Below, in pieces: positions 35,191-43,273 of a stretch of 45,915 bases of DNA. Positions within the stretch are counted from its first letter, which is position 1, and each line of letters begins with the position of its first letter. The DNA lies in the NCBI GenBank assembly GCA_937916465.1, contig CALFTK010000049.1:1-45915 (forward strand). Reading direction: 5' to 3'. The translations under genes and the position numbers were made by a program. Source of the stretch: an uncultured Bacteroidales bacterium (lineage in GTDB: Bacteria > Bacteroidota > Bacteroidia > Bacteroidales > Bacteroidaceae). The notes beneath the pieces were generated by a model. It worked only from the letters and a program-made list of their open reading frames with translations. It ran no database searches and had not been told where the DNA came from.

Positions 35191-35222
35191 CCCCGATTCA
35201 TTATTCTAGTGGATCGGGGTAT
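35191..35222 (+). terminator. Terminator after the LRR protein gene
   Basis: Stem CCCCGAT (35191-35197) with ATCGGGG (35213-35219), a 15-nt loop and a short, weak T-rich tail. Confidence 0.55.
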
Positions 35223-35269
35223 TTAAAATCAATACAACTACAATATTTGACTTGTTTTTGTAGTGTAAC

Positions 35270-35399
35270 TTACGAATCAGTTGTTTATTCGTAGTAATAG
35301 GTTTATTTGTTTTGGTTCCGCCAAAACAAGTTTTGGCTTCTTCCCGAAAAGGTTATGACCATATTTCCGACTTATTACTCGCTAAATACTGAGTAATAA
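35270..35399. other. Gene-free stretch with three successive inverted repeats
   Basis: No reading frame is supported between 35132 and 35602. Within it lie TTACGAAT/ATTCGTAG (35270-35277 with 35287-35294, core ACGAAT/ATTCGT), GCCAAAAC/GTTTTGGC (35320-35327 with 35330-35337), and a perfect 9-bp stem TTATTACTC/GAGTAATAA (35372-35380 with 35391-35399). No clear promoter is seen before them. They may be operators or part of an RNA. Confidence 0.4.
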
Positions 35400-35471
35400 T
35401 AGGTTGTAAATAATTATTTTGTAAGGAGCTAGAGTAGAAAGCATGGTTCTTGTAAAATATTTACGCAATTA

Positions 35472-35503
35472 TTTGTTATTAGAGACAAAAAGCATTACCT
35501 TTG
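35472..35503 (+). promoter_or_regulatory. Promoter upstream of the abi gene
   Basis: TTTG (35472-35475) and TACCTTTG (35496-35503) are 20 nt apart, a consensus Bacteroidetes promoter. Transcription should begin near 35510, about 93 nt before the abi ATG. Confidence 0.8.
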
Positions 35504-35509
35504 CAATGT

Positions 35510-35597
35510 AAATATGATGATTTTCGGTTTGTGCCGAGTCAATGATAACAGAACCCGTCAGCATCCCGTAAGAACTGCTGGCGGGTCGCTTTTTATA
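35510..35597 (+). ncRNA. Candidate abi leader RNA / small RNA (hairpin element copy 3)
   Basis: From the predicted transcription start the RNA would form a small stem TCGG/CCGA (35524-35537). A spacer ending GATAACAGA leads to an 11-bp stem (35553-35563 with 35576-35586) with loop TCCCGTAAGAAC and a tail CGCTTTTTATA. The 3' stem and T-run look like a terminator, so most transcripts may stop here as a roughly 85-nt RNA. Copy 1 at 30509-30581 keeps the layout and loop but changes C-G to T-A in the stem. AbiF proteins have been reported to come with a conserved ncRNA acting as antitoxin; this RNA is in a suitable place. Confidence 0.6.
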
Positions 35598-35602
35598 AAA
35601 CT

Positions 35603-36526
35603 ATGAACCAGCGCGCACGCACAATAGAAGAACAGATTTCATTGCTCAGAGCAAAAGGGATGGATTTTGAAGATTTAGTTGAAGCAAAAGAGTTGCTTGC
35701 TCGAATCAGCTATTTTCGTTTGAAGTATTTCTGGACAGACTTGATTGATGACTCTACTGATGGTGATTTCTTACCAGATATATCTTTTGATATGGTTATG
35801 AAACGCTATAATTTTGACCATAACCTACGATTGGTGTTGTTTGATGCAATAGAAATGATCGAAGTAGCTTTTCGTGCTAAAATCATCAATCATATGTCAA
35901 AAGCAGCAGGCAATGGACTTTGGTATCTTGATGCATCATTGTTTGAAGATGCCGACAGACATCAAGAGTTTGTGTTTAATTTGAAATATGAGTTTGAAAG
36001 AAGTACTGAACCATTTGCTAAGAAGTACATTGAGAACCATCCTAATTGGCAAGGGGATAGTTTTGATGGTGATAATCCTGATGCTTGGATGATAATTGAG
36101 GTAGCTACTTTCGGTACATTATCGAAGATGTACAAGAACTTAAAGAATCAATTACCTCAAAAGTCAGCCATTGCAAATGATTTTGGACTTTACTCATCGA
36201 GAGAGTTTTCCAACTGGATAGAGATAATCTCGTTAATGCGAAATATCATAGCACACCATTCTCGTCTATGGAACAGAGCACTCAGCAAGAAAATCTCGAA
36301 TATCAAGGGACATAGAGACCTTTGGCTGAATAACAAATTCTCAGAAATGCAGAAGAAACAGCCCTATGCTGTAGCTTGTGCCTTGGTTTATCTCTGTAGA
36401 GCCGTAGGTGGTAACAAATCTGTCCAAGAAAAAGTAAAGGCGTTGTTCGAGGCAAGTTCCCAACTCATACCTATTCATAAAATAGGCATTCCTGCCAATT
36501 GGAAGAATGAACCACTTTGGAGGTAA
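35603..36526 (+). CDS. Abi_2 family (AbiD/AbiF) abortive-infection HEPN protein
   Basis: A 307-residue all-helical protein of the Abi_2 family, linked to phage exclusion. It shows the family blocks TIEEQISLLRAKGM near the N-terminus, RISYFRLKYFW (about 34-44), FDHNLRLVLFDAIEMIEVAFRA (about 72-93, in two parts) and the HEPN RNase motif RNIIAH (R213, H218) followed by SRLWNR. AbiF is reported as an RNA-controlled toxin and as a relative of the ancestor of Cas13. A consensus promoter and a terminator-like hairpin lie directly upstream, the last only 16 nt before the ATG. Family is confident; RNA-antitoxin control here is inference. Confidence 0.88.
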   Translation: MNQRARTIEEQISLLRAKGMDFEDLVEAKELLARISYFRLKYFWTDLIDDSTDGDFLPDISFDMVMKRYNFDHNLRLVLFDAIEMIEVAFRAKIINHMSKAAGNGLWYLDASLFEDADRHQEFVFNLKYEFERSTEPFAKKYIENHPNWQGDSFDGDNPDAWMIIEVATFGTLSKMYKNLKNQLPQKSAIANDFGLYSSREFSNWIEIISLMRNIIAHHSRLWNRALSKKISNIKGHRDLWLNNKFSEMQKKQPYAVACALVYLCRAVGGNKSVQEKVKALFEASSQLIPIHKIGIPANWKNEPLWR

Positions 36527-36528
36527 AC

Positions 36529-36635
36529 AGCGAGTTTATCTGGGGTGACCCTGTAAATGGCTCTGTAAAAGGTGCTTATTGAACTTGAAAAAATCAAACC
36601 TATTACTACAAAACAAAAAGAGCGCTAAGCAACTA
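36529..36635 (+). pseudogene. Gene debris after the abi gene
   Basis: Two short protein-like pieces follow in different frames: SEFIWGDPVNGSVKGAY with a stop at 36580-36582, then VLIELEKIKPITTKQKER with a stop near 36626. They look like a small decayed gene end with a frameshift. The family is not recognised. Between 36636 and 36780 I see only the palindrome below. Confidence 0.3.
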
Positions 36636-36701
36636 CCGAGGAATTCTTGGCAGTTGACAAGAAAATCTACTATGTATGTTTTCTATGAATTGGAGGAAGA
36701 T

Positions 36702-36730
36702 GCAGTGTGTGCAAAATTTGCACACACTGC
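36702..36730. repeat. 29-nt perfect palindrome
   Basis: GCAGTGTGTGCAAA and TTTGCACACACTGC flank a single A. All 14 pairs match. No T-run follows on either strand, so it is not a typical terminator. It resembles the 27-nt palindrome at 31635-31661 in size and in its one-base centre. Confidence 0.75.
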
Positions 36731-36780
36731 CATTGAGGTATAACTAAATTCTACTTTTAAATCCAATTGATGTATTGTTT

Positions 36781-36991
36781 AATAAGGTTTATAATACAAA
36801 TGTCCTCTTACTGGAGGATAGATGATTAATTGGTCCGAAGGACTCACGCGGAGCGTGACATATAAATAAGGTCTATAATAAAAATGTCCTCTTATTGGAG
36901 GATAGAAGATTAATTGGTCCGAAGGACTCACGCGGAGCGTGACATATAAATAAGGTTTATAATACAAATGTCCTCGTTTATTGGAGGACAT
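36781..36991. repeat. Tandem 84-bp repeat array (2 full units and a partial)
   Basis: Units at 36781-36864 and 36865-36948 are nearly identical; a third, partial unit runs from 36949. Each unit begins AATAAGGTYTATAATAMAAA and can form three small hairpins: TCCTC/GAGGA, GTCC-GAA-GGAC and TCACGC-GGA-GCGTGA. The partial unit ends in a 12-bp stem (arms ACAAATGTCCTC and GAGGACATTTGT) whose second arm lies inside the next gene. On the minus strand the array stays open as a 28-residue repeat, but only because 84 is a multiple of three. Confidence 0.85.
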
Positions 36992-37652
36992 TTGTATACA
37001 TCTTGCTATGATCCGGTGTAATTTTCTTCAGTTTGAAAAGTTCCGGAACGGTAACAAATCTGTATCCCTGTTTTTTAAGCTCCGGAATAATTATATCCAA
37101 TGCTTCCACAGTAGCTTCGTTGCCTACAAAATCGTGAAGCAGAACTATTTGACCGTCAGCAGCATTGTTTATAACCATTTCTGCGCGTTGCTCAACTGTA
37201 GTAGCTGCTTCCCAATCGTTACAACCCTGTCCGCATATAAATGTCAAATCAATGTTGTCGTACATGTGTGGGGCTACCGATATATATGGAGGACGGAAAA
37301 ATTCAGGACGTTTGCCAATATATTTCTCAATAAGGTCCGAAGTGTATTTTATCTCCTCTTGAATCTGTTCGCCCGATAGTGATGCCATAGCAGTGTGAGT
37401 GCGCGAATGGTTCTCTATATCGCATCCCATTTTGTATGCACGTTTCATTATTTCTGCACTCTCGTTGTTAATGTTGTTGCCTATTACAAAGAATGACCCT
37501 ACAACATCATGCTTTTCAAGCATATCCAGCATTTTTACTGTGGTAGTGGTGTTAGGACCATCGTCAAAACTTAGTGCAATAACTTTGTCTGCTTTGGGAG
37601 CGCAACCTGCGCATAGGCCAATGGTGGCCATCATCAACATAATTTTTTTCAT
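36978..37652 (-). CDS. Lipoprotein polysaccharide deacetylase (CE4)
   Basis: Probable metal-dependent N- or O-deacetylase of a cell-wall or surface glycan. The 224-residue protein has a lipobox (LCAGC, lipid on Cys16). The NodB motifs are SFDDGP (motif 1), HSRTH (motif 2, metal His pair), RPPY (motif 3), DWEA (motif 4) and LLHD (motif 5). The last residues, TNVLQ, and the stop codon are encoded by the terminal hairpin of the 84-bp repeat array, so the natural C-terminus may have been replaced. It follows the yccF-like gene by 17 nt. Confidence 0.88.
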   Translation of the reverse strand: MKKIMLMMATIGLCAGCAPKADKVIALSFDDGPNTTTTVKMLDMLEKHDVVGSFFVIGNNINNESAEIMKRAYKMGCDIENHSRTHTAMASLSGEQIQEEIKYTSDLIEKYIGKRPEFFRPPYISVAPHMYDNIDLTFICGQGCNDWEAATTVEQRAEMVINNAADGQIVLLHDFVGNEATVEALDIIIPELKKQGYRFVTVPELFKLKKITPDHSKMYTNVLQ

Positions 37653-37669
37653 ATCATTCTAATATTTGG

Positions 37670-38038
37670 TTAAACTACATTACGTCCAAAAGGAGTGAAA
37701 GCCAACTTCATCAACTTGAAATGTTGCATAGCAAATGGAATACCAACTATGGTTATACACAGTACTATGCCAAACAGAAGGTGGGTAAGGGCTATTAATA
37801 TTCCGCCTGTAAAAATCCATATTATATTGAAGATGGTATTGATACAACCCGGTTCATTCTCTCTGTATGTAGGTTCCTGACCAAATGGCAATAGTGATAA
37901 CAATGCCAATTTAAGTAGTTGAAAACCAAATGGAATGCCAATAATTGTAGCGCAGAAAGCTATTGCCATGGTACAATATTCTAAAGCTATAGCAAACCCT
38001 CCAAAGATTATCCAAATAATATTACCTAACAGTTTCAT
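37670..38038 (-). CDS. YccF-family inner membrane protein
   Basis: A 122-residue membrane protein with two copies of the YccF-type unit. Both share a similar pattern (NIIWIIFGGFAIALEY... IIGIPFGFQLLKLALLSLLPFG and NIIWIFTGGILIALTH... IVGIPFAMQHFKLMKLAFTPFG, in pieces). Four hydrophobic segments are visible. Function is unknown in the family. It is the first gene of a two-gene minus-strand operon with the deacetylase. Confidence 0.85.
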   Translation of the reverse strand: MKLLGNIIWIIFGGFAIALEYCTMAIAFCATIIGIPFGFQLLKLALLSLLPFGQEPTYRENEPGCINTIFNIIWIFTGGILIALTHLLFGIVLCITIVGIPFAMQHFKLMKLAFTPFGRNVV

Positions 38039-38182
38039 AATTCCATTCTATTTGTTTATCAAATACAAAAGTAGAATTATTATTTTAAATATTGTATAAC
38101 TACACCTCTTTTAGAATAAATAACTATATGGAAAACATCAGCCCCAAATAAAAGTTGTAAATTTGCGCTGTAAAATTTGAGG

Positions 38183-38938
38183 ATGATGGATAACAGATTA
38201 AAAAACGAATTGACCATTTCATGCTACAATACCGATTGCAGTTTTAGAATGAAACCATCGGCTTTTATGGATTTTGCTCAGGATATGGCATACCATGCAG
38301 CAGGAATGTTTAATTTTGGATACGAAGACTTGCAAAAACAAGGTACAGTTTGGGTACTGTCCAGAATGCATATACAGTTTAAAGAGACACCCAAATGGCT
38401 GGACGAAGTTGAAATGACTACCTGGCATAAGGGTCTTGACGGTCTCTATTTTTTGCGTGACTTCAGTATGAATGGTAAAGATGGAACCCCTATGGTTGCA
38501 GCTACAAGTTCTTGGGTTGTAATAAATAAGGAGACCAGAAGATTTGTTCGCAGTGATGAACTTGAATCGCTGTTTGATGAATCGGCTATATGTAAGGACA
38601 ATGCAATAGAGACGCCGGCTCCAAAGGTAATTATGCCACGCGGTATCAATCCTGAAAAGGTGGGCGAACATACGGTTAGTTATTCTGATGTGGATTTTAT
38701 AGGTCATACCAACAATGCCAGATATATAGTGTGGGCTATGGATGCAATAGATTATGAGATTACTTCCAAAAGACAGTTGTCAGATCTTGTAATCAATTTT
38801 TCTCATGAAACTACACAGGGTCAGGTTGTTGAACTGTTCAGACATAAAGTTGAAACCGTTAACGATGAATTAAAATATATAGTAGAGGGTAAAACAGATG
38901 GAAAAACAGCCTTCTGCGTAGAGTTGTCATTCAAATAA
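38183..38938 (+). CDS. Acyl-ACP thioesterase
   Basis: Releases fatty acids from acyl carrier protein. The 251-residue double-hotdog protein resembles plant FatA/FatB and bacterial homologues. The first half has AFMDFAQDMAYHAA and KGLDGLYFLRDF; the second has the active-site strand DVDFIGHTNNARYI. ATG at 38183 or 38186 is preferred over the TTG at 38177. TAAATTTG (38158-38165) is a -7 match 18 nt upstream. It is 19 nt before the amidase gene and may be co-transcribed with it. Confidence 0.85.
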   Translation: MMDNRLKNELTISCYNTDCSFRMKPSAFMDFAQDMAYHAAGMFNFGYEDLQKQGTVWVLSRMHIQFKETPKWLDEVEMTTWHKGLDGLYFLRDFSMNGKDGTPMVAATSSWVVINKETRRFVRSDELESLFDESAICKDNAIETPAPKVIMPRGINPEKVGEHTVSYSDVDFIGHTNNARYIVWAMDAIDYEITSKRQLSDLVINFSHETTQGQVVELFRHKVETVNDELKYIVEGKTDGKTAFCVELSFK

Positions 38939-38957
38939 TAAATTAGTCCTTTAATTA

Positions 38958-39719
38958 ATGAGAGTAGCAATTTTGCAAACATCGCCAATTCCGGGCGAAA
39001 AAGAGTTGAATCTTCAAAATATAGACAATCTGATAGGTGGCGGCGATGGTTCAGATGTGTATATACTGCCGGAGATGTTCAACACATCTATGATACAGGA
39101 AGCAGTATCTATAGCTGAACCAATGGATGGTCCCACAATAGAATGGATGAAACAGAAAGCTGCTAATCTGGATGCAGCCATAGCAGGTAGCATAGCCATA
39201 ATTCAGGATGGAAAAACATATAATCGTTTCTGTTTTGTAACTCCCGATGGTAAGGTAGAGTATTACGATAAACGACACCTATTTACTTATGCCGGCGAAG
39301 GAGAATATATTACTCCCGGTCATAGTCGTAAGGTAGTGGTATTTAGGGGAGTACGCATTATGTTGCAAGTTTGCTATGATTTGCGTTTTCCTGTTTTTGT
39401 ACGAAATCGCGATGATTATGATATGATTATTTATGTAGCCAGTTGGCCTATAGCAAGAAAGATAGCCTGGAACACTCTGATAAGGGCAAGAGCCATAGAA
39501 AACCAGTGCTATGTGGCTGCTGTAAACAGAGTAGGTATAGATCAGTTTGGCGTATATAGTGGCGATTCTGTTCTGATAAGCCCATACGGCGAAAACGTAG
39601 TGGTTGCAGAAGAGAGTAAAGTTGATATGGTGTCAGCAGAACTCGATATGGATAAACTAAACCATTTCAGAGAAAAATTCCCTGTTCTGGATGATGCCGA
39701 TACTGATATGTATATGTAA
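38958..39719 (+). CDS. Nitrilase-superfamily omega-amidase
   Basis: Cytosolic C-N hydrolase of 253 residues, most like omega-amidase/YafV, which deaminates alpha-keto amides such as ketoglutaramate. The catalytic triad is visible: Glu in LPEMFN, Lys in YYDKRHLF and Cys in LQVCYDLRFP. No signal peptide is present. The next gene starts 1 nt after its stop codon. Confidence 0.85.
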   Translation: MRVAILQTSPIPGEKELNLQNIDNLIGGGDGSDVYILPEMFNTSMIQEAVSIAEPMDGPTIEWMKQKAANLDAAIAGSIAIIQDGKTYNRFCFVTPDGKVEYYDKRHLFTYAGEGEYITPGHSRKVVVFRGVRIMLQVCYDLRFPVFVRNRDDYDMIIYVASWPIARKIAWNTLIRARAIENQCYVAAVNRVGIDQFGVYSGDSVLISPYGENVVVAEESKVDMVSAELDMDKLNHFREKFPVLDDADTDMYM

Positions 39720-39720
39720 T

Positions 39721-40632
39721 ATGAAAAAGATAACTACTATTTGTATAGCAATTTTTTGTCTGTGCTTGTCTGTGTCTGCAGTAGAATATACTGTAGCCAA
39801 TTTGCCTAATGTTCATTTGCAGAATGAGTATCGTTATACCATAAATCCGGATGCAATTCTGAACAATGAAACTGAAGCATTGATAGACAGGTTATGTAGA
39901 ACGTTAGAAGACAGTACAGGTATAGAAACAGTTGTAGCTGTTGTGAACAGCATAGGCAATGCCGATTGTTTTGAGTTCTGCCACGAACTGTTAAATGAAT
40001 GGGGAGTAGGACAGAAGGGTGAAGACAATGGCTTAGTGGTACTGTTGGTAACAGACCAGAGATGTATTCAATTCTATACTGGATATGGTTTGGAAGGCAT
40101 ACTTCCTGACGCAATATGCAAACGTATTCAGACTGAGGATATGATTCCATATCTGAAAGATGAAAAGTGGAGTGAAGGCATGGCTGCAGGTATGCAGGTA
40201 GTTTATGACAGGCTTATGTCATACGATGAATCGGAGGCTGCTGCCGATGATGATAAAGATGCAATGATTGCATTGTTGGTCTTTGGCGTTTTGGTTGTGT
40301 TAGGATTGACAATTGTAATAATTGCAGTGTGGATATCGGGCAGATGTCCTGTTTGTAAAAAGCATAATGTAATACGTGTAGGCAGTAGGTTAATATCCAA
40401 AAAGAACGGTATTAAAACTGAGGGAGTAACCTATGAATGTAAGGATTGTGGACATATTTTTGAAAAACAGGTTCAGTCCATAGATGAAAACTATACAGGC
40501 CATTCAGGTGGTCATTACGGTGGTGGTATGCATCGTGGTGGATTTGGTGGTGGCAGTTTTGGCGGTGGTTTCAGTGGTGGCAGTTTTGGCGGTGGCCGAG
40601 GCGGTGGCGGTGGAGCAGGCAGCAGATTTTGA
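39721..40632 (+). CDS. TPM-domain membrane protein with zinc-ribbon and Gly-rich tail
   Basis: A 303-residue protein. The ATG at 39721, just after the amidase stop, begins a signal peptide (MKKITTICIAIFCLCLSVSA). The TPM (YgcG) domain spans about residues 40-165 (ETVVAVVNSIG, GEDNGLVVLL, YTGYGLEGILPD). A membrane helix (about 188-210) follows, then a four-Cys zinc-ribbon (CPVCKKHN ... CKDCGH) and a Gly-rich tail with GGGSFGGGFSGG. It is followed by a LemA gene; TPM and LemA genes are often neighbours, in membrane stress or protein quality roles that remain unclear. The zinc ribbon after the helix is less usual. Confidence 0.82.
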   Translation: MKKITTICIAIFCLCLSVSAVEYTVANLPNVHLQNEYRYTINPDAILNNETEALIDRLCRTLEDSTGIETVVAVVNSIGNADCFEFCHELLNEWGVGQKGEDNGLVVLLVTDQRCIQFYTGYGLEGILPDAICKRIQTEDMIPYLKDEKWSEGMAAGMQVVYDRLMSYDESEAAADDDKDAMIALLVFGVLVVLGLTIVIIAVWISGRCPVCKKHNVIRVGSRLISKKNGIKTEGVTYECKDCGHIFEKQVQSIDENYTGHSGGHYGGGMHRGGFGGGSFGGGFSGGSFGGGRGGGGGAGSRF

Positions 40633-40660
40633 TGTTTAATAGTAATAAAATAGGAAAGAG

Positions 40661-41245
40661 ATGAAAAAGAAATCTACAATTATTACCATTGCCATAGTAG
40701 CAGTGGTTGCTATTTGGGCAGTAAGCGCCTATAATGGTTTAGTAAATCTTGATGAAGGTGTTGCAAACAAATGGGGTGATGTTGAAACGCAGTATCAGCG
40801 TAGAGCAGACCTTATTCCAAATTTGGTAAATACTGTTAAAGGTTATGCAGCACACGAACAAGAGACATTGGAAAGTGTTATAGCAGCACGTAGCAATGCT
40901 ACGCAGATTAAGGTAGATCCTGAGAATCTTACTCCTGAAAAGTTAGCAGAATATCAGGAGGCACAGGGTCAGGTAACATCGGCTTTAGGTAAACTTTTGG
41001 CTATTACAGAAAACTATCCTGATTTGAAGGCAAACCAAAATTTCCTGGAACTGCAGGCACAGCTTGAAGGTACAGAGAATAGAATTAATGTTGCACGTAT
41101 GAATTTCAATGAAGCCACAAAGAAATATAATACTGCAATTCGCAGATTCCCAAAGAATATTTTGGCCGGAATGTTTGGATTTGAAAAGCGCAGCTATTTT
41201 GAATCACAGGATGGAGCAGAAACAGCACCTCAGGTTCAGTTTTGA
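40661..41245 (+). CDS. LemA-family protein
   Basis: A 194-residue coiled-helical membrane protein. An N-terminal membrane helix (about 5-22) is followed by the LemA core: YNGLVNLDEGVANKWGDVE, QYQRRADLIPNLVNTVKGYA, then ENYPDLKANQNFLELQAQLEGTENRI in order, and YNTAIRRFPKNILAGMFGF. It lies 28 nt after the TPM gene, and the two probably work together at the membrane. Function is not established. Confidence 0.9.
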   Translation: MKKKSTIITIAIVAVVAIWAVSAYNGLVNLDEGVANKWGDVETQYQRRADLIPNLVNTVKGYAAHEQETLESVIAARSNATQIKVDPENLTPEKLAEYQEAQGQVTSALGKLLAITENYPDLKANQNFLELQAQLEGTENRINVARMNFNEATKKYNTAIRRFPKNILAGMFGFEKRSYFESQDGAETAPQVQF

Positions 41246-41259
41246 TGTTTCTGTAACAG

Positions 41260-43242
41260 TTATTCCTTTTCTTTGATTAAACCGGAGCGATAGGCTACAA
41301 GCAATTTTCGTAAATCTTGAATTGTTGTAGTCAATCGCTTTCCTTTATCCGTATCTTTTACCATCATGCGTTTTTGGCTCATCTCTACAAGGAAAGTAGT
41401 AGATTTAATATCCTGACCTTCCAGTATGGCTTTCTGCGAACTTTGGAAAGGTTCGTGCTGTACCAATTCAAATCCGTGCGAATGATATACCAACGTGTAT
41501 CCTGCAATACCTGTTTTTGGTTGATATGCTTTTGAGAATCCACCGTCTATAACCAGCATCTTGCCATTGGCTTTGATAGGTTCTTCGCCCTTCAGTGTAC
41601 GAACAGGCACATGTCCGTTGATGATGTGTGAATGTTCGTCTGGCTCTACACCAAATTCGCGCAATATGGTATCACATACATCTGCTTGATTTCGTAAAGT
41701 ATAGTAGTCTCCCTTCTTCTCCTTTTTTAGTTCTGCGTCATCTACAAAATAACCTTCGAATGTGGCCATTTTGTCCTTGTCAAACAGAGGGGAGTTTGGA
41801 CCACACCACATATACCATACAAAGTCAAGTGCATAATCTTTCTCTTCTCCATCTTCAGCAAAATAGGCTGTACGTATCAATTGGTCAGATTTTGCCAGAA
41901 GTTTTTCTCCGTAATACTCTTTACCTTGAATTTTGACTCTTTTGAATGAACCGTCAGCATTCATGGGAACAGAGGCATGATAGAGTAGGTTGTTGTTGCA
42001 CACCAAATACATACCACCATATGTATATAGGCAGCGCATATGTTTTTTTAGCTTTTCACTGTTTACAAATGAAATGTGTATTTTTTCAACTATCTCCTGT
42101 TCTTCAGGGGTAAGTTTATAGGGATTCGCCGGATCAATTGTTGGGAAGAAAGTGTCGGTCATTTCATATTCCCTGTTATTGTAGCAGAATATTCCCTTTT
42201 CAAAATCTATCATGTGGAGCAACTTGCGGTTCTCCATCTGGAATTCAGGTCTTCTATCAATTATTGCAGCCTCTAACTTAAATTGAATAACTGCTATTGC
42301 TTTGTGCATCTGTGCTATCAGACGCAATGTTCTTTCGTTGTAATTACCGTCCGAGAACTTTACGTGTGGTTCAAATATGGAGCATGAATCTTCTGCATAG
42401 GTATCCATGGCAAATGTTGCCAATGGTAGCAGATTGATGCCATACCCATCTTCAATGGTTGCTAAGTTTGCATAGCGCATTGCTTGTCTTATAACGTTGG
42501 CTATACAAGCATCATTGCCGGCAGCAGCACCCATCCATAATACATCGTGGTTACCCCATTGAATGTCAAAATTATGGTAATTACACAACGTATCCATAAT
42601 GATGTGGGCACCGGGGCCACGATCGAACACATCGCCCACAATGTGAAGCGAATCAATGGTGAGCTGTTGAATCAGGTTACACATAGCAATGATAAATTCA
42701 TCAGCTCGTTTTGTGGATATAATTGTACTTATAATTACGTTGATATATGCATGCTTGTTCGGATCCATTGAAGATTCGTGCAGCAACTCCTGAATTATGT
42801 ATGAGAACTCTTTAGGAAGTGATTTTCTTACCTTTGAACGGGTGTATTTTGATGACACACTCTGGCATACTTTTACCAATTGGTTTAATGTAACCTGGTA
42901 CCAACTATCCAGATTGCTGATTTGCTTTTTTACCAATCTCAGTTTCTCTTTTGGATAATAGATAAGTGTGCATAGTTCTTTTTGCTCTTCCTTACTCAGT
43001 TCTTCTGCAAAAATTTCATTGACCTTACGTTTTATGGCGCCGGAACCATTCTTCAAAACATGCTGGAAGGCGGCATATTCACCATGAATATCCGTCAAAA
43101 AGTGTTCGGTACCTTTAGGAAGGTTCAATATTGCTTCCAGATTTATTATCTCCCTACTTGCATCAGCTATTGTAGGAAAAGATTTGGACAAAAGCTGCAA
43201 ATAACGTAAATCTTCAGCTTTAAGTTCTTCTGTTGTTCCCAT
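41260..43242 (-). CDS. fbp: Fructose-1,6-bisphosphatase class III
   Basis: Gluconeogenic phosphatase, unrelated in fold to class I enzymes and common in Bacteroidota and Firmicutes. The 660-residue length is typical. It has the calcineurin-type metal motifs: TDIHGEY, GDVFDRGPGAH, WGNHDVLWMGAA and, near the C-terminus, NGHVPV. A conserved VIDGGFSKAYQ segment follows. It is convergent with the LemA gene, with 14 nt between stops. Confidence 0.93.
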   Translation of the reverse strand: MGTTEELKAEDLRYLQLLSKSFPTIADASREIINLEAILNLPKGTEHFLTDIHGEYAAFQHVLKNGSGAIKRKVNEIFAEELSKEEQKELCTLIYYPKEKLRLVKKQISNLDSWYQVTLNQLVKVCQSVSSKYTRSKVRKSLPKEFSYIIQELLHESSMDPNKHAYINVIISTIISTKRADEFIIAMCNLIQQLTIDSLHIVGDVFDRGPGAHIIMDTLCNYHNFDIQWGNHDVLWMGAAAGNDACIANVIRQAMRYANLATIEDGYGINLLPLATFAMDTYAEDSCSIFEPHVKFSDGNYNERTLRLIAQMHKAIAVIQFKLEAAIIDRRPEFQMENRKLLHMIDFEKGIFCYNNREYEMTDTFFPTIDPANPYKLTPEEQEIVEKIHISFVNSEKLKKHMRCLYTYGGMYLVCNNNLLYHASVPMNADGSFKRVKIQGKEYYGEKLLAKSDQLIRTAYFAEDGEEKDYALDFVWYMWCGPNSPLFDKDKMATFEGYFVDDAELKKEKKGDYYTLRNQADVCDTILREFGVEPDEHSHIINGHVPVRTLKGEEPIKANGKMLVIDGGFSKAYQPKTGIAGYTLVYHSHGFELVQHEPFQSSQKAILEGQDIKSTTFLVEMSQKRMMVKDTDKGKRLTTTIQDLRKLLVAYRSGLIKEKE

Positions 43243-43273
43243 ATCTAAAGGTGTAATCCGAACTTGTTATACA

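Noticed and set aside
36779..36991. A 70-residue repetitive protein (LYVTLRVSPSDQL units) on the minus strand
   Set aside because: The frame is open only because the 84-bp DNA unit is a multiple of three and lacks stops. It overlaps the deacetylase gene end, and hairpins explain the conservation better.
36781..36991. CRISPR array
   Set aside because: Units are directly tandem and nearly identical over all 84 bp, with no unique spacers and no cas genes.
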